From: Gammaproteobacteria bacterium
GTDB lineage: Bacteria > Pseudomonadota > Gammaproteobacteria > Steroidobacterales > Foliamicaceae
Assembly: GCA_009838035.1 (NCBI GenBank)
Contig: VXSK01000020.1
Span: forward strand, 64,875-128,874
Direction of reading: 5' to 3'
DNA: 64,000 nucleotides
The notes beneath the pieces were generated by a model. That model was not told the origin of the DNA. It did not search any database and worked only from the letters and a program-made list of their open reading frames with translations. A program made the position numbers and the translations under genes. Shown here piece after piece: positions 27,340-35,039 of this stretch. Each line of letters opens with the position of its first letter. Positions within the stretch are counted from its first letter, which is position 1.

Positions 27340-28505
27340 GTGAGAAGCTCGGCAAGAACGATACCCCGGAGTCATTGAGGCGCCGGCAGTTGTTGACCGC
27401 CGGATCCGCCGGCGCGGTGGCCCTGGCATTGGGGGGCCGGGCGGCGAGTGCGGACGACGCGGCCGCCGATGGTGGCGGTTCCGTGAGCGTGGCTGCCGAC
27501 GGCGACTACGAGCGGGTGCCGCTGCGCAAGGACACGGTGCGGGTGACCGCCGTGCAGTCCATCATGCGGGCCGTTCGCAACACGCAAAACCCCGGGCCCG
27601 AGATGAAGGCCAACCTCGACCACATGCTCGACATGATCGACAAGGCCAACGGCTTTCCGGGTCGGCAGGACCTGATCTGCTTCCACGAACAGCCGATCAT
27701 GGGCTGGAACCCGTGGACGCGCGAAGAGGTCCTGCGCGTGGCCATCGAAATACCGGGGCCGGAAACCGAGGCGCTGGGCAAAAAAGCGAAGGAGTACGGC
27801 TGTTACATCACCTTCGGCACCTATGCAAAAAACGCGGACTGGCCGGGTCATCTGCTGCTGAACGGCGTGCTGATAGGTCCCGAGGGCAACGTGGTCGCCA
27901 ATCACTGGAAAACCAACAATATTCGCGGCTTCATTCCCGGCTGGGACATCTTCACGACCGGGATCTACGACGTGCTCGACCGCTATCGCGAGATGTACGG
28001 CGAGGACGCCGTTTTGCCGGTCGCGCGCACCGATATCGGCAATATCTCCTGCACGATTACGCCAAGGCAGCCGGACATCGTCCGCGCGCTGGCCATGAAG
28101 GGCCTCGAAATCCGCCTGAGTTCGTCTTCGGGAGGTTACAGCCTTACCGAGGCCCAGGTCATCGCCGGGCACAACCGGCTCTGGAGCGTGGTATGCAACC
28201 AGTCCGTTTCGCCGGAGCAGCCGGGCTTTCCGGAGTTCTCGGGTTCGGGCGACACGGCCATCTTCGATCCGCGCGGAACCATCGCGGCGCGCGCCAGGTC
28301 GGTGCACGAGGAATTCGTCAGGACCACCATCCCGATGGCGGCTTTCCGCCGCTCGCGCACCATTCCGCCCGGAGTCCCGATGGAAATGCTTCGCCCGGTT
28401 TACGATCGGTATGTTCCGCGTGACGGATCAAACGGCCAGGCGTCGTATCTCCCCGCGGACGGGGCGGACGCATCGCGGCATTTCGGGAGCATCCGGAACT
28501 GGTAG
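27336..28505 (+). CDS. Nitrilase-superfamily amidohydrolase with Tat signal
   Basis: The product has 389 residues. It carries the carbon-nitrogen hydrolase triad with normal spacing: Glu118 (CFHEQ), Lys192 (NHWKT) and Cys239 (GNISC). The N-terminus RRRQLLTAGSAGAVALALGG is a twin-arginine signal, so the enzyme is predicted to be exported folded; most nitrilase-fold enzymes are cytoplasmic. Conserved DIVRALAMKG follows the cysteine. The branch is likely an aliphatic amidase or N-carbamoyl hydrolase type, but I cannot say which. AGGAGAA precedes the ATG, and it is coupled to the hydrolase gene before it. Confidence 0.92.
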   Translation: MSEKLGKNDTPESLRRRQLLTAGSAGAVALALGGRAASADDAAADGGGSVSVAADGDYERVPLRKDTVRVTAVQSIMRAVRNTQNPGPEMKANLDHMLDMIDKANGFPGRQDLICFHEQPIMGWNPWTREEVLRVAIEIPGPETEALGKKAKEYGCYITFGTYAKNADWPGHLLLNGVLIGPEGNVVANHWKTNNIRGFIPGWDIFTTGIYDVLDRYREMYGEDAVLPVARTDIGNISCTITPRQPDIVRALAMKGLEIRLSSSSGGYSLTEAQVIAGHNRLWSVVCNQSVSPEQPGFPEFSGSGDTAIFDPRGTIAARARSVHEEFVRTTIPMAAFRRSRTIPPGVPMEMLRPVYDRYVPRDGSNGQASYLPADGADASRHFGSIRNW

Positions 28506-28536
28506 TCGATCCGAATATCTGGACTCCATGGCGTGA

Positions 28537-28565
28537 TTGCGGTTATTCCGATCACTACTTAGAAT
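28537..28565 (+). promoter_or_regulatory. Candidate sigma-70 promoter for the TonB receptor gene
   Basis: TTGCGG at 28537-28542 and TAGAAT at 28560-28565 are separated by 17 bases, the best spacing. The -10 box matches five of six consensus positions, the -35 only three. Transcription would begin about 25 bases before the receptor ATG at 28596. It would separate the receptor from the nitrilase gene. Confidence 0.4.
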
Positions 28566-28595
28566 GGCATTTCAAGACTAATGGGAGGACGCATC

Positions 28596-31001
28596 ATGCG
28601 TAGTCTGCACAATCGCCTCTTGCTGGGCGGCGCCCTAATGAGTCTTTTCGCTGCCGACATGGCAGTCATGGCGCAGGACCTTGCACTTGAAGAAATCGTG
28701 GTTACGGCGCGCAAGCGCGACGAGTCGATCCAGGACATCCCGCTGAGCGTCACGGCTTTCGGGTCTGAGCAGCTCAGGGAGCAGCAGATCACGGACGTCG
28801 AGGACATGCTTCAGTTCGTCCCGGGTGTGCACATGAGCAACCACACCGGAAACCGCAACAATCCGGCGATCCGGTTCCGCGCCATCGACCCGCCCTCGAG
28901 CGTGCGCAGCACGCAGACATCGTCCGCGTTCGTGGACGGCGTCTATCTGCCGGGAACCAGCCAGTGGCTGTCGATGAACGACATCGAGCGCGTTGAGGTC
29001 GTGAAAGGCCCGCAAAGCGCCTTCTTCGGCCGCGCCACCTTCGGCGGCGCCATCAATTTCATCAGCAGGACGCCGGGCGACGAATTCAACGGCGACATCA
29101 ATCTGATCGTTGGCGATAATGGCCGCGCGGATGCGTGGGTCAGCGCCGAGGGTCCGCTCGTGGAAGACCGGCTGTATGTCCGGGCCTCCGGCCGCTTCTA
29201 CACCTACGATGGGGCCTGGACGAACGAGCACCCCACCGGCGGCGATCTGGGCTCCCAGCAGACGAACGCCGGCAGCGTGACCCTGTACGCCACGCCCACG
29301 GAAGATCTCTCCATCAAGCTGCGTCATGTGCGAACCGAAGATGACGACGGGCTGGCCGTTCAGTTTTTGGTCAAGGGCGAGAACAACAATTGCGGACCGT
29401 TCACCACCAACGGCGTTACGGGGAGATCGAATTATTACTGCGGGACGCTGAGCCGAGACCTGATCTCCAACGGCATTTCCATCGACACGTCGCCCCCGGA
29501 GGACTTCGTGTACAAGGACAACATGGGCCTGGACCGCACAACCGAACTCACCAGCCTGAATATCGACTGGGACATCGGCGGCTACACCGTGAGTTCTGTG
29601 ACGGGCCGATACCGCGAGGACACGGCGGAGTTGCGCGAACTCCTCACGGACGAACTCCTGGTCTACATTGGGTGGAAGGACGAGTCGTGGTCGCAGGAAC
29701 TGCGCCTGAGCTCGCCCCAGGACAAACGGCTGCGCTGGATGGTGGGTGCCTACTATCTCGACCTGACATACGGCAAGGAAGGCCTAAGCGCCTTCCCCTG
29801 CCCGGGCGCTGCTGGGCCCTTCTGCTTCGACCCCACTATCCGCGCGCGTAGCGGAAGAGGCGGCCGCGGCCTCTTCGGGCCCAGTCCAGCCGTCGCCGAG
29901 AACGTCGAAAACCAGGCGATATTCGGCAGCGTGGCTTATGACCTTACCGAGCAGCTTACCGTCAGCCTTGAGTTCCGGTACGAAGAGGAAACGCTTGCGA
30001 ACGCCTCCTCCGTGACTCAGGAGGCCATGCCGCTGGATCCGAACGACCCCATCGGCACGGCCCAGCCTTTCGGCGGCGCCGAGATTGACCTGGCCGCCGA
30101 TTTCGAGGCGGAGTTGCCGCGCGTCATCGTGGACTACAAATTGACCGAGAACACCCTGCTCTATGCAAGCTATGCGAAGGGTAACAATCCCGGCGGCTTC
30201 AACCCCGAGGTCATTCAATTGGAGCCTACTGTCGCCTTTCCGGCGTTTTTCGCGGCGGAAGGCATCGGCAAGGAAGTCCTGCAGGCGGAGTTGGACTCCT
30301 GGGAGTTCGGTGGCAAGCACACCCTTGCCGACGGCCGGGGCTTCCTGAACGGTGCGGTCTATGTCATGCAATGGAGAAACCAGCGCTTCCGGGGATTCAC
30401 CCGGGACGTGGACAGCAACGGTGACGGCGTTTTCATCATCGGGTCGGACCGGATCGGCCCACAGGTCGATTACAACAGTAACGGCAGTACCGACATCTGG
30501 GGGTTTGAGCTGGCGGGTAGCTGGGCGTTCAGCGACAACTGGGTCGGCACCGCGTCCTATAACTACAACAAGAGCGACATCAAGGTGTATCAGGATGGCA
30601 TCAATGCGCGGGTCTATGGCAGCGGGGATGCAAGCGGCTTCGAGGTCGCGCGCTCACCGGATCATGCTGCGACCCTGGCTGTCGACTTCAACATGCCCGC
30701 CGACAACGTATGGGGCGGGGACGGCGAGTGGTTCGCCCGCTGGGATGCCTGGTACCAGTCATCGACCTGGAATTGGGTCGTGAACCTCGCCAAGACCGAG
30801 GAGGCGGTGCTGCAGAATATTCGCGGCGGCTGGCGCAACGACCGCTACAGCGTTATGTTGTGGATCGAGAACCTGACCGACGACGACTCCGTGCTGGCAT
30901 CGCAGCGGACCACGGGCAGTTTCCTGTCGGGCACGCTGGGCTACCAGCTGACCCTGCCCGAGCCGCGCACCTACGGCCTGACGCTGGCCGCGAGCTTCTA
31001 G
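28596..31001 (+). CDS. TonB-dependent receptor (locus 1)
   Basis: The product has 801 residues with signal peptide, TonB-box-like EEIVVTARKR, plug domain (DIPLSVTAFG; VEVVKGPQSAFFGRATFGGA) and beta-barrel ending in LTLAASF. I choose ATG 28596 because GGGAGG lies seven bases upstream of it; an ATG at 28581 in the same frame precedes that site. There is no STN domain, so it is a transporter rather than a signalling receptor. This plug type is common in receptors for organic compounds. The surrounding hydrolases and DUF1838 genes suggest it imports their substrate or product. Confidence 0.94.
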   Translation: MRSLHNRLLLGGALMSLFAADMAVMAQDLALEEIVVTARKRDESIQDIPLSVTAFGSEQLREQQITDVEDMLQFVPGVHMSNHTGNRNNPAIRFRAIDPPSSVRSTQTSSAFVDGVYLPGTSQWLSMNDIERVEVVKGPQSAFFGRATFGGAINFISRTPGDEFNGDINLIVGDNGRADAWVSAEGPLVEDRLYVRASGRFYTYDGAWTNEHPTGGDLGSQQTNAGSVTLYATPTEDLSIKLRHVRTEDDDGLAVQFLVKGENNNCGPFTTNGVTGRSNYYCGTLSRDLISNGISIDTSPPEDFVYKDNMGLDRTTELTSLNIDWDIGGYTVSSVTGRYREDTAELRELLTDELLVYIGWKDESWSQELRLSSPQDKRLRWMVGAYYLDLTYGKEGLSAFPCPGAAGPFCFDPTIRARSGRGGRGLFGPSPAVAENVENQAIFGSVAYDLTEQLTVSLEFRYEEETLANASSVTQEAMPLDPNDPIGTAQPFGGAEIDLAADFEAELPRVIVDYKLTENTLLYASYAKGNNPGGFNPEVIQLEPTVAFPAFFAAEGIGKEVLQAELDSWEFGGKHTLADGRGFLNGAVYVMQWRNQRFRGFTRDVDSNGDGVFIIGSDRIGPQVDYNSNGSTDIWGFELAGSWAFSDNWVGTASYNYNKSDIKVYQDGINARVYGSGDASGFEVARSPDHAATLAVDFNMPADNVWGGDGEWFARWDAWYQSSTWNWVVNLAKTEEAVLQNIRGGWRNDRYSVMLWIENLTDDDSVLASQRTTGSFLSGTLGYQLTLPEPRTYGLTLAASF

Positions 31002-31029
31002 AATTCTGCGAAGAGTCCTACCGCTCGCT

Positions 31030-31929
31030 GTGTTGCTGATGGCGGCGCTGCTTCCGCAGCGCTCGCCGGCGGACTGGGACTACCGTACCGTCGAAGGCGC
31101 GGGCGGCGTCCCCCTGAACGTCGTAACGGCAGGGGACCCGTCCTCGCCCGCGATCCTGCTGATTCACGGCTTCGGACAGAGCCACTACAGCTTCGTCCAT
31201 CAGCTCAATTCCGATCTGGCCGACGATAATTTCCTTGTGGCCTTCGACTTGAGGGGGCATGGCGCGTCCGGCAAGCCGTGGGCCGCGGAAGACTACACCG
31301 AGCACACGGTCTGGGCCGAGGACGTCGCCGCCGTGGTCTCGGCCACCGGCATTGAACGGCCGGTGGTCGTCGCCTGGTCGTACGGCACGATGATCGCAAT
31401 GGACTATATCCGCGAGCATGGCATCAGCGGCATCGCCGGGATCATTCTCACCGGTGGCCAGGGCGGCCTGAAGCCGTTGCGGATGCCCGGAACGGACGAC
31501 CCGGACATGGCGGAGCTCGGGGAGATTCGCGTACTGCAGCAAAGCCGGGACCTGGCCGACAATATCCGCGCCGGCGAACGGGTGATTGATCTGTTGACCG
31601 CGTCACCCTTACCCGAGCGCGAGCGGGAGTTGTTCCGGTCACTCGGCCTGATGGTGCCGGCCTATGTCCGCCGCGCCATGGTGCACCGGCGCCTGGACAA
31701 TCAGGACCTCGTGGATCGGCTCTCCTTGCCGGTGCTGTTTGCCCTGGGCGCGGAGGACAACCCCTTCCAGCTTGAAGACGCAGCCGAACTCGCGGCAAGC
31801 CGCGAGAACGTGAGCCTCACCATCTACGAAGAGGCCGGGCACTCGGTGTTCCTCGAACAGCCCCAACGCTTCAACGACCAACTGCGCCGCTTCGCGGAGC
31901 GCGTCCGCGCCTCCGCGTCGCTCGAGTGA
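31030..31929 (+). CDS. Alpha/beta hydrolase, exported
   Basis: The product has 299 residues from the GTG at 31030. The fold is clear: LLIHGFGQSH, nucleophile elbow AWSYGT, acid in LGAEDNP and histidine in EEAGHSVF. The reading frame is open back to just before 31001, and the segment just before the GTG (ILRRVLPLA) completes a textbook signal peptide. Translation may therefore begin at a non-standard ATT (31003) or CTG (31006), right after the receptor stop. The GTG start leaves a weak signal peptide. The substrate is unknown, presumably an ester of the compound handled by this locus. Confidence 0.9.
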   Translation: MLLMAALLPQRSPADWDYRTVEGAGGVPLNVVTAGDPSSPAILLIHGFGQSHYSFVHQLNSDLADDNFLVAFDLRGHGASGKPWAAEDYTEHTVWAEDVAAVVSATGIERPVVVAWSYGTMIAMDYIREHGISGIAGIILTGGQGGLKPLRMPGTDDPDMAELGEIRVLQQSRDLADNIRAGERVIDLLTASPLPERERELFRSLGLMVPAYVRRAMVHRRLDNQDLVDRLSLPVLFALGAEDNPFQLEDAAELAASRENVSLTIYEEAGHSVFLEQPQRFNDQLRRFAERVRASASLE

Positions 31930-31944
31930 GGGCGGTAGCCCTCA
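31927..31944 (+). terminator. Hairpin overlapping the hydrolase stop codon
   Basis: A 7-bp stem TGAGGGC / GCCCTCA with a GGTA loop begins at the TGA of the hydrolase gene. It resembles the hairpin at 24237. It is followed closely by a type A palindromic repeat, so the two may together stop or slow transcription before the serine-hydrolase-like gene. Confidence 0.45.
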
Positions 31945-31955
31945 AGGTGCCCCTG

Positions 31956-32003
31956 GGGGGGAGGGCGTCCCGCCCTCCAGGAAGGCGAGACGCCTTCCCT
32001 CCC
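31956..32003 (+). repeat. Palindromic repeat, type A, copy 2
   Basis: Tandem hairpins GGAGGGCG-TCC-CGCCCTCC and GGAAGGCG-AGA-CGCCTTCC lie inside an outer stem. The loops and central bases are identical to copy 1 at 11204, while the outer stem bases change in a paired way (C/G to G/C). That pattern suggests the structure is kept. Confidence 0.8.
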
Positions 32004-32029
32004 GGGTTATTACGCGGGAGCAGATCGGG

Positions 32030-33208
32030 ATGCGCCGCGTAGTCGTTTTCATCGCCATTGCCGCCGCCGTGGCCGTCCTGGCTGCGGTGCTGTTCGTTGA
32101 CTGGCGGTTCTGGTACCGCTGGTACACGCTGCCGGAGGACCCCGGCGAGTGGCCGGCGAGCTATTACCAGCCTGTCGTGGAGGTTCCCGGCAATCCCGGG
32201 GAATTCTTCCCGGCGGCTGGCGTGGCGGAACTCACGATCGACGCCGGCGCCCTGGAGGCGGCTGCGTCCTGGACCGAGCAACACAACAGCGTTGCGCTTT
32301 TGGTGCTGCACCGGGGCGTAGTGCAGCTTGAGCGTTACTGGCAAGACATCGGCCCCGAATCGTTGTTCACCGGCCGGGCGATGACCCGGTCGCTGCTTCC
32401 CCCGCTGGTCGCGATCGCAATCGAGGAGGGCGCCGTCAAATCGCTGGACGATCCGGTAGGCCGCTATCTTCCGGAATGGAGCGATGACGACCGGGGGCGG
32501 ATCACGGTACGCCAGTTGTTGCGGAACCTCAGCGGGCTCGAGAACCCGCCGCTGGCCGGAGATCCGGATCCCTACGCCAAGAACGCCCGCATATCGCTGG
32601 GTTCCGATTTTCGCGCCGCGGCGCTGGATTTCGACCTCGAAAACACTCCGGGCGAGTTCTTCGCTTTCTCCAACGCCAATGCCCAGCTGGTGGGAGCGGT
32701 GCTGGAGTCCGCAACGGGCGAGCCCTACGAGGACTATCTGAACAGCAGGCTGTGGGCCCCGCTGGGCGCCGGCCCGGCGCAGATCTACATGGACCGGCCG
32801 GGCGGCATGCCCGCGGTCTATTGCTGCTATCGCGCCACGCCCAGGGACTGGTTGCGCTACGGCGCCGCGCTGGCCGCGGGTGGCCGCGTGGCGGACCGCC
32901 GGCTCTGGCCGGAGGGCTGGGTGGAGGAGATGACCGCAGGTTCGGGCATCTATCCGAATTACGGTTACCAGATCTGGGTGGGGAATCCGACCGGCAGCGG
33001 CCGGCGCTACGTCCAGGACCGCGAGCAGGCCGCGCCGCACGGGCCGCCGATCGAAGCCGACGGCGTATTTTTCCTGGAGGGCGGCGGCTTTCGCACCATG
33101 TATGTCATGCCGGACGAGGAGCTGGTGATACTGCGGCTGGGTTATTTCCATCCCGACTGGCTCACTTCCACGCTGCCCAACCTGGTCCTGGCCGGACTCA
33201 CCGAATAA
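32030..33208 (+). CDS. Class C beta-lactamase-fold protein lacking catalytic residues
   Basis: The product has 392 residues with an N-terminal membrane anchor (about 4-24). It aligns across the serine hydrolase family (PF00144), including VDDP-like SLDDPVGRYLPEW and SNANAQLVGAVLESATG. All three active-site motifs are changed: SxxK reads A117-M-T-R120, YxN reads F213-S-N215, and the C-terminal GH motif reads G351-G352. The related gene at 49017 keeps SLHK. So this is probably a pseudoenzyme, perhaps a binding or regulatory protein, not an esterase. The reading frame is intact, which argues against decay. It precedes a DUF1838 gene by eight bases. Confidence 0.88.
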   Translation: MRRVVVFIAIAAAVAVLAAVLFVDWRFWYRWYTLPEDPGEWPASYYQPVVEVPGNPGEFFPAAGVAELTIDAGALEAAASWTEQHNSVALLVLHRGVVQLERYWQDIGPESLFTGRAMTRSLLPPLVAIAIEEGAVKSLDDPVGRYLPEWSDDDRGRITVRQLLRNLSGLENPPLAGDPDPYAKNARISLGSDFRAAALDFDLENTPGEFFAFSNANAQLVGAVLESATGEPYEDYLNSRLWAPLGAGPAQIYMDRPGGMPAVYCCYRATPRDWLRYGAALAAGGRVADRRLWPEGWVEEMTAGSGIYPNYGYQIWVGNPTGSGRRYVQDREQAAPHGPPIEADGVFFLEGGGFRTMYVMPDEELVILRLGYFHPDWLTSTLPNLVLAGLTE

Positions 33209-33216
33209 GGAATCCC

Positions 33217-34149
33217 ATGTCAAAAATCAGGCCGCTTGTTTCCCCGAAACCGAAGCCCGGCGTATCGGCTACCCGCCGACAGTTGTGTCAATCGCTGGTT
33301 GCCGGCGCGGCCCTGGTCGGCCCGGGACTGCTTCCGCTGAACGCGTCCGCATCCGCGGACCTCGATCTGAGCAGCGACCGCGACCTGTTACGCGCCTTGG
33401 TCAAGATGCGCGGCAGCCTGGATTCCGGGCTCGTGATCGGCTGGCTGCGGGCGAAGAGATTCGCGGTGTCCCAGGGCCGGATCGAACCGCTTTGCGGGTT
33501 CCTGGCCGCGGTTTTCAGCCGGTTTCGGCAGGTCTCCGATGAATTGTTCGAGGCCATCGTGCTGGAAATTACCCATTACACCGATTTCGAGACCGGCGCC
33601 CTTCTGGATCGACTGGCCATGCCGTTCGCGGGCCACACAGTGGAGGTGCCGGCATTCCGTTTTGGTCCCGCAAGCACCCGGTATGCGGTGCGGCTTGATG
33701 AAGAAGACGAGTTCGAGCCCGAGCCGGACAGCACGCAGGGCGCTTTCTCGCCCGCCGCTTCGATTCTGATGACCAAGTCCATTCACCGGGAACGGATTCA
33801 CGCGGGAATCCTGTACCTGCGTCACGAGGAGCATGGCCGGGTCAAGCCCAGGGACAGCGATTTGCCCGGCATGTTCTACAAGGAATCGACGGTCTGGTCC
33901 GCGCCGCTGGACGAAGTGCTCGATCCGAACCTGACCCGCGTGGATGCCCGAGTGAACTACTCGGCGATGACCAGCTGGCGGCCGTGGATGCATATGGGCG
34001 ACATTCCCGGCCATACCGCGTCCAACGGCTTTGGCGCAAGGGCGCGGTCGGTCGCGGATCTGCCGGACGATTTTCTGCGCTACACGCGGGAACTGCATCC
34101 GGACGTGTTGGAGGACCCGGAAGCCGTGCTGGACACGTTTGAGGGGTAG
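33217..34149 (+). CDS. DUF1838 protein (paralogue 3)
   Basis: The product has 310 residues. A twin-arginine-like signal (TRRQLCQSLVAGAAL) ends at about residue 46. The family motif is degenerate here (TDFETGALLDRLAMPFAG), while SWRPWMHMGDIPGH is kept near the C-terminus. I place the start at ATG 33217, eight bases after the serine-hydrolase-like gene; no strong ribosome site is visible, so translation may depend on coupling. It is the last gene of the plus-strand run beginning at 25473. Confidence 0.88.
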   Translation: MSKIRPLVSPKPKPGVSATRRQLCQSLVAGAALVGPGLLPLNASASADLDLSSDRDLLRALVKMRGSLDSGLVIGWLRAKRFAVSQGRIEPLCGFLAAVFSRFRQVSDELFEAIVLEITHYTDFETGALLDRLAMPFAGHTVEVPAFRFGPASTRYAVRLDEEDEFEPEPDSTQGAFSPAASILMTKSIHRERIHAGILYLRHEEHGRVKPRDSDLPGMFYKESTVWSAPLDEVLDPNLTRVDARVNYSAMTSWRPWMHMGDIPGHTASNGFGARARSVADLPDDFLRYTRELHPDVLEDPEAVLDTFEG

Positions 34150-34163
34150 AGGACCCGGCTGCC

Positions 34164-35039
34164 CTAAAGGTCGAACGGGATCGGGCGTTCGAATTCGCCC
34201 CAGCGCGGCTCCAGCAGTTCGGGGTATTCGCGCTCCATGCGGTCGAGAAACTCGCGCGGCAGTTCCGATGGGGAATTGATTTTCTTGCCATCCCAGAAGC
34301 CCGCCAGGTGGCCCATGCCTTCCGGCATCTTCAGCCAGGCGGGATGTTCGAAGGCGTAGTGTCCGCAGAAGTGGGCGGGCAGCGACGTGATGGTCTCGTT
34401 TGCGAACAGGTCGAATTCCACCCAGTTGCAGGAATTCTCGATGTGCGTGGCCGGCCAGTCCGGCGGAGCGCTGCGAACCAGGTCCATCTTGATCAGGTCG
34501 TTCTCGATCCGGAACTTGCGGTAGGGAGACTGGACGAACCCGTCGCCCGCCAGGTTGCGAAAACCGATCGGGCTTCCGATGGTTCCCGGATCGGTCAGCA
34601 GCGGCGTCACCGGCACCTCGACCCGCTCGCCCGTTATGGGATTGGTCACGGAATCGGTAAATTCGTTGGTGTGGAGGTCCCGCGGCAATGAAATATTGTG
34701 CGCGTGGATGCGGTAGTTGTAGTCGCCGAGATGGCGGAAATAGCTGTACTCGATACCCTCGTAGCGGATCAGGGGCTCCGGGCGCCGTCCCCCGGGGATG
34801 ACGAAGACCAGCCAGTGGTACCAGGTCAGGGTCGTGCCCTGCTCGTCGACCAGGTCCCGCTCCATGCGCATCTGCGCGCGAAACTCCTCCACCGGGTCGT
34901 CGAAATAGAGGAATTCGGAAACGACTGGGCTGACCGGCGGCTCGACCGATTTGGGTGCGGCGGCCTCAAGAACCCGTGCACCCAGCAGGGAGCCGGTCGC
35001 GCCGGCCGTGGCGGTAACGAAAGTGCGTCTGTTTACCAT
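34164..35039 (-). CDS. DUF1838 protein (paralogue 4)
   Basis: The product has 291 residues. It has a Tat-type signal (NRRTFVTATAGATGSLLG). The family motif DLHTNEFTDSVTNPITGERV is well preserved, and the end contains HPAWLKMPEGMGHLAGFWDG. It is convergent with paralogue 3 (15 bases apart). Its start overlaps the end of the GMC oxidoreductase gene by seven bases, so the two are one transcription unit and likely act on the same compound. Confidence 0.9.
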   Translation of the reverse strand: MVNRRTFVTATAGATGSLLGARVLEAAAPKSVEPPVSPVVSEFLYFDDPVEEFRAQMRMERDLVDEQGTTLTWYHWLVFVIPGGRRPEPLIRYEGIEYSYFRHLGDYNYRIHAHNISLPRDLHTNEFTDSVTNPITGERVEVPVTPLLTDPGTIGSPIGFRNLAGDGFVQSPYRKFRIENDLIKMDLVRSAPPDWPATHIENSCNWVEFDLFANETITSLPAHFCGHYAFEHPAWLKMPEGMGHLAGFWDGKKINSPSELPREFLDRMEREYPELLEPRWGEFERPIPFDL

